Shown one piece after another: positions 47,421-60,500 of a stretch of DNA of 64,000 bases (within the stretch, counting starts at the first letter, position 1; every line of letters starts with the position of its first letter). The stretch is taken from NCBI GenBank assembly GCA_013399875.1, contig VXAZ01005564.1, positions 827,603 to 891,602 on the forward strand. Direction: 5' to 3'. The stretch is from Gymnorhina tibicen (lineage: Eukaryota > Chordata > Aves > Passeriformes > Artamidae). Made by a program: the position numbers and the translations under genes. The notes beneath the pieces were generated by a model. The model did no database searches and was not told where the DNA came from. It saw nothing but the letters and a program-made list of their open reading frames with translations.

Positions 47421-49796
47421 TTGTGTTGAGCCATATGTTGACCCAAATCATCAGGAGATTCTGTGGGTTTCGTGTCCCAGCTTTGTTGCGTTCAGGCCCT
47501 CCCTTGTGTTTGTCAGGCTTCCAGGCACTGATGTCTGGCGTTCCCACCCTGTCTGCCACCCAGTCCCAGCAAGCTTTTTGCTGAAACAGGAGCCTTTGAT
47601 TTTTCATTTTGAAATAACTCTGGGGGTTTACATTTCTTTCCTGGGTATTTTTTAAGATTTCAGACGAAAAGAATAAAAAGTCTGCATCCAAAACAAAACC
47701 TCTTATGTTGGGGACAAATGAAATGTTTCCCCTTTTTTCCTCCTCCCCTTTCCTTTCTCCTAATTTGATACTGGTTTAAAACACAAACTGGAGACAACCA
47801 GAAATGACGTTACAGTGCTATTATCCTCTTTTTCCTTCCTTTCCTTGGCTGTGATGCACTGCACTGCTTGCAATCCTGGCTTCCCCAGAAGACACTTCCC
47901 GGGAGCCTCCTTTTCCTCAGCATTCCAATGCCGGCTCCCCAAGTTGTTCCTGTGCGTACCAGATTAATGACATCAACTCCACCAGTCTGTATTTTCGGCT
48001 GCAAAAATAGCAAGGTGGTGACTCAAAATGAAAAGTGCTTTCCAAGTGGTTATGTTGTATTTAGTATATTAACCACCACCCCTCAGAGGAGGCGGATGAG
48101 CATGGAGGAGGAAGAGGTTGTTTTGGAGATTTTGTGTGAAACTTCTTTTGAGTGACAGCATTCTGTGACAGTTCCCGAAAGCAGTGCTTTTTTACTGGCT
48201 CCCAAATTCTCTTATCTTTTGGCAAATCTCCTCCCCATCCTGCTGCCTCACCTCCTTGGGATACTGAGGCATGGTGAAAAACCAACAAAAGGAAAAGGGA
48301 ACACGTGGCACATTCCCCTCGTGGCACGGGGACACAAACGCAGCTCGAGTCAGTTCTCAGATGGGCTCCTGCAGCCCTCTCGGAAGGACATTTTGGCCCC
48401 AGTGAGCAGAATTTTGATCACGTGGCCCTGATTATTTTCTGAGCTGCTGCTGACTTTTAAGACCCATTGCAATGGAAAATGAAACCTTTATAAGTGCTAC
48501 CGGCAGCAGCGGCGGGGAAGGATCTGATTACCAAAGGCATGTATGGCACCCTGGCCTGTGCTAGAGCGGAGAATTTCAATTGTGCTCTGCAAACTTTGCC
48601 CCTGCAGACTGATGGAAAAGGGCTAGATGGAGCAGGGATTCATTTTCTAAAGGAAATGAGGATATAAATTCATTTAAGAAATGACATGCCAATTTTTCTT
48701 GCTCCGTTTTCCTCTCATAATAAACGGTACAGCTGCCAGAAATTTTTGTGAAAATAACACTTGCTTTCTTCTTTTTTCATTTTTATGTTTTTTAAATCCT
48801 GCTCAAACGTTATGAAAGACCCTGAGCCAGATATTTCATATTTAAGATCTCAGCAGAGGTAAACCTCCCTAAACAAATGAAGAGTCCCTGTCCCTGTTGA
48901 GTGCTGACAATGATAGTGACACACACTGCAACATTACTTCCTCAAAACTTGGAGAAAATATATAACCCATTTACTTAATGGACTGAGCTATAATGTCATC
49001 AGTTAAGTGAATCCCGTGAATAAAGAACAAGATGAAGTAATTGCTTCCAAAACATTTCTGGAATGAAGTAAAGCTTCTCAGTGACTGGTCTCCTGGGGTC
49101 CCGCTGATAACCTCTTTGGAGCAAAGTTTGTTCTTCTGTGATGCAGAGATCCCTTCCCAGATGCAATTAAGGACTTAACTCACTAGACAGCATTTAAGGG
49201 GGGATCCTGATGTCACCCCACTGTGGCTGGGTTTGGGGATTGCCAGCTTGGTTGGGTTTAAAACAAAGCAGCTGGAAGGGAAAACAACCTCAAGTGCACC
49301 AACTGGCACAGAGACCTGCTGGGTTCCAGCTCTGTTTGTGGAGGTGCTGAGCACCTGTAGGTCCCAGTGCAGCAGTTCATAAACACGGCCAAGGAATGAC
49401 ACAGCAGGCTGGGGTGTGTTCCCAGCTGAGACAGTTTCAAAACAAGTGAAGAAACTCTACTGGTCTGGTGTTGCAATCGGCACTCCTTGAGTGCTGTGGG
49501 AGAGCAGCAGCAGCAAGGTCTGCACCTTCACAGCTCCTCTTTCACTTGGCTTTGGCTTTTTTCTTCAGAGGAGAAGCTGGGATGCCATCCCACAGCAAGG
49601 GCAGAGAAGGAAGGGCTGAGCTGGCTCCGAAGAGCTTGGTGGTGTGTCTGTAGAGACCCTCTCTTTGTTTCAGGGCTGTTGAGCACCTGAGAGTTGTCTA
49701 GGTCTTTTTCTCATCATGAAAGGAAAAACCGTTGGAAATGCTATTTTTGTAGTCCACGGGATAAAAGAGTTGTTTTCCTGAATCTCTGCAGCTTTT
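47421..49796. other. Unique non-coding stretch
   Basis: No gene or nameable repeat was found. The 48.45-48.85 kb part combines a short GC-rich core (CGGCAGCAGCGGCGG) with AT-rich flanks and looks like a possible conserved element; unverified. Confidence 0.35.
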
Positions 49797-49860
49797 ACCA
49801 GGCTGGAAGGGACATGTGGGGATCATGCGGTCTGACTGTCTGCTCAGGGAAGGGCTATTT
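49797..49860 (-). mobile_element. Short CR1 LINE 3' UTR fragment
   Basis: CCAGGCTGGAAGGGACATGT then GGGGATCATGCGGTCTGACT, followed by GTCTGCTCAGGG, is a diverged reverse complement of the CR1 terminal region (GGTTGGAAGGGACCTC, AGATCATC-AGTCCAACC, CCTGCTCA). Only the last sixty or so bases survive. Confidence 0.7.
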
Positions 49861-51510
49861 TCAAAATCAGATCAGATCACAAAAAGTAATCAGTTTAGCC
49901 CTTGATTATAATTTTTAGAGGTTTCTGCCTCCATAGCCACACAAAGAGCTAATCCGGCCTTGGGCACGACGAATTAGGCAGAAATTTCCAGCTCCAGAGC
50001 AGAGGCAACACAGAGGCAAGAAACCCTTGAGGCAGGTGAGCCGTGGGCAGGAGAGCTCATTTCTTTGTCCGTGGTGGATCCATTTGGCTCCCGGCCCTGA
50101 TTCCCATCTTCCCTCCTGTCCCCCTGCCCGGCTGCCGCGGGACCCTCGTGCAGAGCACGAAACCAAGCGTTTGTGTCCCAAACCTTGGGGAGCAGGGCAG
50201 GAGTGGCAATGATAATTGTTCACCAACTGTGCTTACAAAGCAAAATTAGAAGCCTTCCCTTATTCCTAACTCCCCTTCCTTATCCTTCACACAATGCCCC
50301 TATCTGCCCTTCCCGTGTGATTTTTGTGTTCCCCTCAGCAATTTTATTTGCACAATGTTTTGGTTTTTTTTTTCTCCCACATGCTTGTTTTTCTTCTGGC
50401 TGCTTCACGGTGGCTGAAATGTTTAGTTCTTTCCATCTGACTTAAGAGGTTTCTGGTCTTACAGTTGCTCTGGAAAAATGTAAGTGCTTAATTAACATGC
50501 AACTGCTGGAAGGGAGGAGAAAAAGGAAATAGAGAGTCACGTTCTTTTTGTGTGGCAGAGCGAGGAGCCCCATGGTACAGAGTGCACAAGAAAGGGGTTT
50601 CATCAAGAGATTTGGATTCTCTTTCCATCCCAGTGCCTTGTGTGATTTCCAGGCAGTGCCTCATCTCTCCAAGCCTCCTTGCCTGCTTCCTGCTCTTGTG
50701 TCTTGCTTTTCTTTCCTATTCACTTATTTTCTCCTCTGTTGATGTGTTGAGCAGCTTGAGGCAGGCACCATCCCACCTAAAATGTACCTGTGTCACAAAG
50801 CCCCTGCCCTGTGAGCCCTTTGCACTCAGTGGTGAAGAGAGACACCTCACAGTGATTCAGAGCTTAAGTGGGATAAATAACAGCTCTTAAAAATCCTTAT
50901 TCTCTCCATTAGCTGCAGTGGGAACCTAAAACTACTGTGTTCCTAACCTGGACAGAGAAAATCTAGTGGGAACCTACGCAGCCTGGAGCATATGCAGTGT
51001 TTATCACCAGCAGCTCAGCTGAAAACTTTAACACCTAACTATAACAAATTATAATGCTAGGAAAAGCTGCTTTTCCTGGGTTTCTTTCACACAAAGAATC
51101 TCGTTGCTGAATATCACTATCAAAGCAAGCACAGCAGAAATCACTTGAGCTCTTTTTTGTGATAGCAGGGAAGGACTGTAAGCAAAATGAAGCACTGTTC
51201 TTCTGGGAATAAATAAAAACGCAGGATCTGCATTAAAGCGACACTTACGGAAACTTGGAGGAAACTTAACGCCTGATGCTTTGCAAAGTGAGGAGGAAGG
51301 ATGAAGATGCGGAGGTTGGAGAGGGGAGTTTGCCCTATTGGGTCATTCTTTAGTAGAAGCCACTATTTGGTGCAGCTCAGTTGTGATGAGCAGCACCCCT
51401 TGTTACAGCCCAGGAGGTGGAAGGATTAACTTGGAAGGGGAAGGAACTTTGTGGTGTTTGACTACCTGCTTTCTAGAGGCAGCAAAATGTTGAACACCAA
51501 CAAAAAGTCT
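49861..51510. other. Unique non-coding stretch
   Basis: No gene is supported. A short CpG-rich spot lies at 50040-50175, with open frames on both strands and no recognisable product. Confidence 0.35.
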
Positions 51511-51532
51511 CACACGCACACACACACACACA
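51511..51532. repeat. (CA)n microsatellite
   Basis: About ten CA units with one CG interruption, similar in length to the other CA runs in the window. Confidence 0.95.
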
Positions 51533-54500
51533 GAGAAAAAAACTCCTACCCCCAACTCCCTCAAAAAGCCAAATGGTCTTTTGAAATGTGGTATTTTATC
51601 TGAGCACTGCAATGACACGGGAGCATGGAAGTCAGGAAGGGGTTTGTGAAGGCAGCTGCCGCTGCTGGGTGTGGGAATGGAAGAACAGGTCTGTCTTAGA
51701 TCATCTGGTGGAGTCACCTTCCTTTGTCCACCCTTATCATTCTCATAAATCCCCGCTGCCCTCTCTTCCCTGCCCTATTCCCCCCTAATCTTTGTTCCCA
51801 CTACATCTCTCTCCAGTTGGATCATTTTTGACAGCTACACTTTTCCCTCAAAGAAATCACATATTCATGAAAATAATCTGTAATTTGCCACTGTGACCTG
51901 TGTTTTCTTTCCCTTCCTACTGTATGTTGGGGCCATCTTTAGCTTTAGCTCTAGAAGATGAGGGGTTTTTTTTTATTTTCCTGCTGCTTTTCCTGCTTGT
52001 GCAGTGCTGAGCCCCTCAAAGCTCTAGTCTGTTGCCATACCTTGTATGATGAAACACTTCTCATGTGCTGAGTTGTAGGACTCATCAGCCAGCAAGTGGG
52101 TGACAGTCTCTACAGTAGCTAACACAGCCACTGGTAGGTAAAATAGCAATAAAACTCTAATAATTAATTTGCTAAAGCCTTTTCTCATAGACAGATTTCC
52201 TGCTACAGAATTATGACTCAAGCACCACCATTTTCAGTGGTCTGTTCTTCAGAGGTTGAATGTTTTTCACCCAACGCGGTACTGAATCATTCCCCGGGAT
52301 GTGTAAGGTATTTGTGCTTGCGCCACGTCGAGGTGTTGTCGTTATGGTAACTCCTCTGTATTAGTCTTGATTCCTCGTGTAGTGCAATTATGAATGTTGT
52401 TGTTTTAAAATACTCTGAGCTGTCTCCAGCCCAGGGAGCCAGCACAGCTCAGCGAGACCTGCACATCCCCACCGAGGCAGAGCTGCTTCACCATACGTTG
52501 TTAAAATAAAGAGCTGGTAAGGAAAATAACACATCAGAACTATTTCTGTGGGAAATCAATGGAGAAGTCCACGTTTCCCTTGAACTTTTCTCCACAGCTC
52601 TAAGACAGACACCTACTTCTCTTTTTTTTTCCTTTTAAATTAATTCAGCCTTGGTTCTCAGGTAATCACATGAGTCCACATAAGCAAGACAGCACTGCAC
52701 TAATTGAAATGATTATATAAGCTGTGATATTTCTGCAGAGGTGCTTTAGAAAAGCCCACTTTTGCCCAAGGTCCAGAAATTGTACATCCATGCCACACCT
52801 TCCTCAGTATATCCCAGAAAAGGGCTGGGGTATCCAGAGTGAGGACCTGCTTGTGCCCCCTTCCTTTATGGGTTTAATCCACTATTTCACTTTTCTGGAT
52901 GTGCAGCAGTTCAGATCTCAGTGCAATATTAAGGACACACAAAACCACTAAGGACTGTGGCTCCAGCATCCACAGTTTGCCTCAAGGTTCCAAAACATTC
53001 CCTGGATGTTGCCCAGGGGACGATAAATCCACTTCTATCTCTCCAGACTTTGAAGGACGGACATTTTTTCTTAAATAGACCTTCTCTGTTTTCATTCCCT
53101 TATTCATCTGGAGCTGACACTTTAGCACAGTAGATGCAGCCAGACACTCAAAACAAAGAGAAACTCGAGTCCTTGACTTCTTCTGAGACTTGCAGCCTGT
53201 ATTTAAGAAGGAAAAAAAAAATCTAACAAACAGAGAAAGCTTGTTTACAGATTTGTCTCTTTGGCTTTTCTAAACATCAAATAGGCAGAACAACGATTAG
53301 GAGTTTCTTCTGCTTTGTGAGATACTAAATAAAAAAGGATAAAAATATTTATAGAATAAGAAAAGAAAGAAACAAAAGATACAGTGCACAAGGTGTTCCT
53401 TTGGTTTCTTGGGAGAATGTGCAGTGAGGCTCGAGATTGTTTGTCTGCATTGCAAACCCTCACAATGAGCTTTTGAAAAATGTTTCATTTTCTGGGTGCT
53501 TGACCCTCTGTGTGGATAATGTGTCTCCAAAATGAAGGGAGGAAAGGAGGAGGCAAGGGAGAAGAAAGGAACTGTCTTTGCTGCTATTATCTTCAAAGAC
53601 TGTAACATTTCTGCAGGGTTTCTAGATAAATGGTGAAGGAGAGCTCTCCCATCCTTCCCCTGCTCTGGGAGATGCTGTCCTCCACCCCTTCTGCTGGAGG
53701 CTGATTTCACTTTCCAACCATTTGCTGTGGCATGTTTTACCAGGCCTTGGCTGCAAAGAAACCAGATTTCCCAGCTGGGCTGGCCTTGGCGAGAGAATCA
53801 CCCCTGCCAAAGGCTGAAATCAAGGTTTTTCACGGCATGTTCAAGTACAGAATAGGGCAGAAAGCACTAATAGGGGAGAAGGGTAGCATGGCCAGACATC
53901 CAAGAGCTCTCTGAGCTGTGTGGGATAGATAGAACCTCTTGCTGGGGAAATTTCCCCTCCTTGGGCAGCTTTGGGTGGAAGTGCCCTGCTGCTTTTGCTG
54001 CTGTGGGTCTGTGCTCTGGGAGTCCTGGGGGATGCAGAGACCATCAGTGGTCTCGGGCTGGGCATTGGGATCAGGAAGGAGAAAAGCAGTGACAGCAGTG
54101 GGAGGCAGCTGCAAGGACATAATTTGTCCCAAAAGCAGTTTAAAAAGTGTGGAGAGCAGCGTGGGTGTGGGTTTGGCAAAGGGTGCCCTGGTCACCACAC
54201 TGAGCCTTGCCCTCCCCTCCCTTCATCAGTGAGGGCTCAGGCTCTGTAAAACCCAGCCTTGTGTTTAATCACTCGGGTAAGGACTTGGGGCAGTTCACAT
54301 TTCAGGTAGTTGGATTCCAAGCTCTTGGCCCTGGCCTTGAGGAGGGAAAGGAAGCTGGTCCCGAACACGGAGGGTGGCTCTCACGTGGGTTTTTCTGTCG
54401 CCACCATGTGAGACTGGCGCGTGCATGCAACAGGCACGGAGCCACCGCCACCAAACACATCCCCACTGCCAGCTGGACTTCAACCAGACATCCAAAGGTG

Positions 54501-55965
54501 AAATCTTATCTCCATGCCTGAAAGAAAACAGGAGGGGATGCAGATGGTCCCAATAAACCATTGCAGGAAACAAAGTACACTTGATAAGGAGCAAGGGAAA
54601 AGGAGGACGAGAATTCCTAATGTCAGTGATTCTGTTAAAGACTTTGACCATGCCTTATGGGAAACTGCAAAGTTAAAATATAAATAAACTGACTTTAAAA
54701 CCTCAATATTGCAACAGTAGTGGCTGAGTTGAATTTAAATTACCTTCTGTAATTCTTGGAATATCTAATGCTTTAAGAAAGTGTGATGTTTTTCTTACCT
54801 CTTACATAACTTTTTTTGGTCAAATTTCTGAAGCAGTGTATTGATTTTATTTTTTTTAAGGCAGAGATTATCAAGCCTGTTATCAGTTCCTTACAAATGA
54901 GGGCTGGACATATTAGAGAACTAACAATTCAAAGAGCAGGAGATTCTTCTCAAAATCTTGTCCAAGGATCCTAACACTTTCCTCAAAAGTCCCTGAGTAT
55001 GGAAGAAAGATAAGGACAGAAACATCATATTAGTGACTGTCATTTTATTTTATTTATCTGCTGAGTGCAGTGCAGAGAAAGAATCACTTTTCAGCTCTGA
55101 AATTACTGTAGGTCTTGTCCACAAATAGAACCTAAGTGCTGCAGACTTCACTGTGCTTTCGCTCTTTGCATCCTGAAAGACTCTTTGGCTTGAGGAAAAG
55201 GCAGCTCTGTATCTGCTCACAGACAGTGAAAACCAGACAGCTGCACACAGGAGATCAAATTTGAAGGTGTAGTTTTGCCTTCACCCTCGGAATAGGAATG
55301 AGTGTTACACGAGCAGGAGCACAGGCTGGCCCCCTCAGTGCCCCAGCATTTTGGGGTTAGTCTGTGCAGACCTGCAATATTCTGTCTTATTGAATAAAAT
55401 TAATTTAATAGTACTATTATGCCTCTACTGCATACAAAATGATTCTATGAGCCCTAGTAGAGGGGTTTTTATTCCCTTCTAAAATGGTATATGAGACAAG
55501 TAAATCTACAGGACACTCTTTGACTGCTGATTCATTTCTGATTCATAAAAATAAACAGATAGCAAGACATATGTCTGAGTTGAACAGCATTTACTCTGTG
55601 GGAACATGTAAATGTAATAACACTCTTTAACAGGGTTAAACAATATTAGCCCTCTGATTTGTCATTATTAGTGTCACTAATTCTAGTTTCATGAACATCA
55701 CTGAAAATATATGGCATGCAAAAAACTACTACCATAATGTGAGCACATGCATCTGTCTTTCCAGAAGAAAAACAGGCTTGGCAGGGACTGCAGTTCTGCA
55801 AGGATTTGAAACAACAACTTTTTATTCATTAAAATGTGGTTATGGTCTGAAAATGGACTTGAGAGAGAGGAGGAGGGAAAAAATGATCTCTCATTACAGA
55901 CAGCACTTAGCAGTTCCAGTTTGTCTTCCACTGGCAATCTGCACTGACAGATACAATGGCTTATT
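51533..55965. other. Unique non-coding stretch
   Basis: No gene or confident transposon remnant was found. The sequence is AT-rich overall with a GC-richer part at 53.6-54.5 kb. Several 100-140-codon frames overlap on opposite strands and show no domains. Confidence 0.35.
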
Positions 55966-56036
55966 GCTGCCCCCGTTGATGCCAACGGAAAAACTCCCTG
56001 TGGAATTCAACGGGAGAGAGACCAGACCCCAAATCT
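55966..56036. repeat. Ancient palindromic amniote repeat
   Basis: CCGTTG (55973-55978) and CAACGG (55983-55988) form a palindrome, followed by GAAAAACTCCCTGTGGAATT and TCAACGGGA (56007-56015), then GACCAGACCCCAAATC. This follows an old dispersed repeat that I remember from bird, turtle and crocodile DNA, built around CCATTGACTTCAATGGGA, AAAACTCCCATTGA and GATCAGGCCC. I cannot name its family with confidence. In this copy all three arms carry CGG/CCG where the remembered version has TGG/CCA. Confidence 0.55.
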
Positions 56037-56644
56037 GGACTGCTGTCAACAGTGGGGAGCCAATGTCAGTCTAAACAGAGCAAGTTTGGTTTCTTTTCTG
56101 CCCCATGTGTCTTCAACAAATTGCCAGCTCAGTGCTGAATCCAGACTCTTTACAGCTCGTGAGGAGAGCGGCCGGGCAGGCTTTGCCAAGCCTATGGAGT
56201 TTGAGGCTGTGTGAGCCTCGTGAAATATTTACCAGCTTTGCAGGACTGGGGATTGACTTCTGCAAGCCAGTTCTCCTCTGACTTCAGGCCAGGGCTCACC
56301 TCCCTAGCAGGACACTGCCGTTGCTCTGGGTGTCCGTGTGCACGTGAGGGCATCGCCAAAATGCGGCCCCTGCACACGATCACATCCCCAAAGGCACAGC
56401 CTGGACTGAGCCCCGGGAGGGGGCTGTCAGGGGAACGTGGCCTCTGCCTCAGTGACCTGTTCTGAAAGCCCCCAGTGCAGAGGAGGCACCAGAACTGCCT
56501 TACACAGCCTGGCCCAGGATTTCCCTGCTCCTGTGTGTAGCAAACACATTTTCCTAATGCCTTAACCCCAGTCATCTTTGCTGCAAATAAGGTGATTTCT
56601 GGAGGAACGAGAAGAGTGTTGTTCTCTTTGTAACAAACTTCTGC
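56037..56644. other. Unique non-coding stretch
   Basis: A GC-richer segment (56.15-56.5 kb) with open frames on both strands and no recognisable product. No repeats were identified. Confidence 0.35.
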
Positions 56645-56890
56645 ATACTGGAAGACTTTTGTCGTATCTTTCCTCTTGTCAAATCTTTCCTCGTTCTTTT
56701 CTTCTCTAGACTAAACAAACCCAATTCCTACAACCTTTCCTTACAGGTCATGTTTTCCACATCTCTTATCATTCCTTTCTGCTCTTCCCTGGCCTCTTGC
56801 CAGTCAAACCAAATGATGGTTCCCAAAGCTGGACATCCTGCCCCTATTTTGTTGCTTTGGATACAGGACAGTGAAGCGAGCAGAATTAGC
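56645..56890 (-). mobile_element. Ancient CR1-clade LINE 3' region
   Basis: The plus strand reads as the reverse complement of the old CR1 3' region: ATACTGGAAGACTTTTGTCG, TCTTCTCTAGACTAAACAAA then CCCAATTCCTACAACCTTTC, TTACAGGTCATGTTTTCCAC, TGGCCTCTTGCCAGT, GGTTCCCAAAGCTGGACA, and a degraded CTCCAG-GAGGCCT part running to about 56890. It is well preserved compared with the 3482-3700 fragment of the same family, and it extends further into the element's 5' direction. Confidence 0.85.
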
Positions 56891-57039
56891 AAGAGCTGAG
56901 GAGCAGATTTTTAATCCCCTCCATTATCCCTGAGCTGGATAGCACTGCTGCAGGGGGTTAGGGGAAGAAAGAGCCAAACCGGGAGCTCGCTGAAGCACTG
57001 AACAAATGGCATCAATTCCTAGTTATGACCATCTCTTAA

Positions 57040-57540
57040 ATTATGCCAAGTCCTCGTTAACCCCGAGGTTATTACTTTGCTCAGATAAATATTCACCTGC
57101 GCGTTCACCTCGGATGGGGTTTCGGGGACAGCGTGAGGAGTTTGCCTGGAGTCAGCTCGACTCCTGCCAGCACCACCGTGCTCCCACAGTCCCGGGAAGG
57201 AGTGGATCACGACAGAAATCGCTGTGCCGACTGTGGGAGCAGGGGGAGGACACTGTTGTCATGTCCATGTTCTATCTGTCATCTACTGGTAGCTATTTAT
57301 ACTGCGCTCATCGCCGGGGCGGGATGAGCAGGGGGTAACGGTAACGTGTGAGAGCCTCCGAGGCACAGAGCTGAGAAAAGAAAGATCCTGTTGGGTTTTA
57401 ATGTGCCAGACTGAGCCTGGGAGGGAGTCGCTACCTGTCACAGCACGGGGACTGCTCTGCAGGCACGGCGTCTCTGCAGACCCACGGCCTTCCTGTGGCA
57501 CTCAGCATCCCTGAAAAATCACAGCCTGCGCCGGGAAATT
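57040..57540. promoter_or_regulatory. CpG-rich patch
   Basis: About 20 CpGs occur in the first 330 bases, with more to 57535, at roughly 56% G+C. The CpG ratio is near that expected without depletion. It includes a short tandem GGTAACGGTAACG (57337-57349). No exon was recognised. A CpG island or protected regulatory element is the likeliest reading. Confidence 0.45.
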
Positions 57541-60500
57541 GCAAATCCCTCCAGGACTGAGCTCCAGGGCTTTAATAGCAGCATGTTTTATTCAGCCTGT
57601 TTCTCCTGTGCTGTATGTTGTCCTTTATGTGTTTTCAATATTTAAAGCCTGTTTTTCATGACAATGTTTCTTCTGGCGTTTCCACACAAGATTTCTCTTT
57701 TTCCATGTCTCTTCATTCCAGAAAAGATGTGGTTTTGTGCACTGTTCTCCTAGGGCTGTGAAATCTCTGGGTGTCCATTAAAATGAAAAGAGTGACAGAA
57801 AATTAAATTAGTTTTATTATCTGTTGTAGCAGTGCTAGGAAAAAGATTGGAACTGTATCCGTTTGGGCTGTGTACCACAGGTAGAGCCAGAGAGCCGGAC
57901 TTGGCCTCACTGGATTGTTAATTTTTATTTTTTCTTAATTCTGTTTCCTCAATCTATTTGTAAGGAACCATCATTGCCTTTTATTGTTATAAACTAAGCA
58001 GTGTAGGAGGTTTCAAACAAACCCATTTAATTTTTTAATCCTCCACTTCCTCCATGGCATAACCATTCCCCAAACACTGTGGATTTGGTGCTACTGGTGA
58101 TGGGAGATCAAGGACCATTTTTAAATGGAACAATTTCTCCAGACAGTCCTGCTGTTGACAAATCCAGTTAATACTACTACACAATTTTAGAGAACACAGA
58201 GAAACGTTACATCTACTCATTCACCTGCAGAATAACTTAGCACTGCATGCCAGCATTTAAAGGGGATTGTCTGTAATTAGGCTGCTATAAAATATGTGTA
58301 GTGGTCACAGACAATAAAACCCAAGGAAGTATCTTTGCAGTGTGTCTGAGCACGGGCAGTTCCACAGGACCATAATGATCTTTCACAGGAGACTCACATG
58401 GAAAAAGAACAATTTGTATGTGTTTGTGTAAATGTATATCCACACAAACACCCAACTGCAGAGAGGGTCTATCAGTTGTATTAGTTATGTATCAGCTCTG
58501 GGGAAAGTGGAACTTGGTCCAGGCACATTTAAAGGAATTATTTTTAACTGAAGATGATTACATGTGTGTCTGTGATCCCGCAAGACACTGAGGTTTCTTT
58601 GTCTTCCTCTTGTTTTCCCTGGAGACTGTGTAGGAAAATGAACAAAGCAGAAATGCAGAAATCTGTGGCTACTCTGGAGACAGAAGCGGCCTCGTGTATG
58701 GCATGGGAAAGGAGAGCCAGCATTCTTCTTTCCATCAGGAGTCCAAAGCTCCTTCGTAAAGACAGAGGAGCTACTGCTGCCACCACAGAGAACATCCTTT
58801 GGGGGCTTTGGGGTCACCCTGGGTGCTGCTGCTGGCAGGCTACAGCCCCAGAGAGCTGTTGTGCCGTGAGAACAGGGCAGAACATCCCCTGTGCTTATTC
58901 CCTCTGAAACAGGATGTCGAGGAGTGGGGAGTCCCAAACGATGGCAGCTCCAGGGCTCTTGGGATCCACTCCTGAGTGCCTGGTGCTCTCCTTTGCCGAG
59001 CAGGGGTGGTGGCCTGTGCCACGTTGGTGCTGTTGGTGCTCCATGGTCTCACCTGGGGCAGAGAGACCCCGAGTGCTGCTCCTTGCACCAGAGGGGCCTG
59101 GCTGCAGCTTCTCGACAGCCCTCAGGTCTGTCAGCTCTGGGTTTAATGGCCCTGTTCCCTGGAAGGATGAAATACGTGGTTGGGCAATAAAAGAAAAGCT
59201 GGAAAGAAAGATTTATAATTTTCCCCTTAAGCCTGTCATTCATGTCATTAATATAGATGTCATTTAGGAGGGCAACAACTTTCTCGTCTTTTTTCTTCTT
59301 TCTTTTTTCTTTTTTTTGCTAAAAGCTTTGTGTATGTACCCACAGTCTGACAACCAAATGGGTCTGCCTTTCTTTTTTTCCCCTCCAATATGTGGATTGC
59401 TTCTAATTCTGTCAGTCAAATGGAGCAGCAGTTTCGGGAGGGGAGTGATTAAGGCTCCCTCGGAATAAAGGGCTGCATGCTGTGCCTCTGCTATTCATCA
59501 GCGCTGGGGATGGAAGAGCAGTTCCAGGCTCCTGAATAACAGGATTTTTTTCAAACATACAAAACACACCTTAGAAATACTGTACCAGCAAAGCGCACAG
59601 TCTCCAAGTGCCATGCTTATTTTCTGTTTATTCGTGCTTTATTTTCACTTTTCACCAAGTTCACCCCACTCAGCCTGAGTGCTCGCTTGGTGCTTGATTC
59701 CAGACTCCCCCAGCAAAGCACTTGGCAGTTCCTTAACAGTTCCTTAATCCTTAACTCACTAAAACCAAACGATTTAAGCTTGTGCTTAAAGTAAAGCCTT
59801 TGTTACATACTTCGTTGAAAGAATCTTCACGATTAGATCTGAGTCCATGGTGTTGGTCATTTATGGGGGGGCAAAAAATGCAGAGTAGGCAATCCTGCAG
59901 TATTTCCCAAACCAGGGTCAGTTTAACAAAATACTTGTGTAAGGAAAAAAAATATTAAAAAGGTGAAATGTTGTTGAAGGTGTTTTTAAGCAAGCTGCCA
60001 GTTTGCAATTTCTCCCAGAATTATTTATAAGTGTTTAAAACCCACTTAAAATGTATATTAAAAAGCTTTTTATTTATAGTCAAACAGTATCTTTTATTTG
60101 ACCTCAGATATTTTCTGTTTCCTTTTTGACTCCTCAAATATTTTTGACATTCATTTAAAGTTTCTCTGAAATGGAAATGCAGATGGGAAACCAAGCAGCT
60201 GGGGCTTACTGAGGAGTCAGGGAGTCTGCTGCAGGTAATGGATTCACAGTCCCCCAGATATCAGTCCAGCACCACTGGCATAATACCCTCTTCTCCATGC
60301 AGTTAAGATGAAAAATACGGATGATAAATTGTACTCCTACATACCAAGGGATGTGGGGGTCCTCAGAGACCAAGCATTTGTTGAAATGCAAGATATTGCT
60401 TCTTGATTCCCCACTCTGTTTTATGGCGTGGCAAATTTATTATGGAGATAATATTCAATGCCCACACTTTACTGAATTTAAATCGAGGAGAACTTATCCA

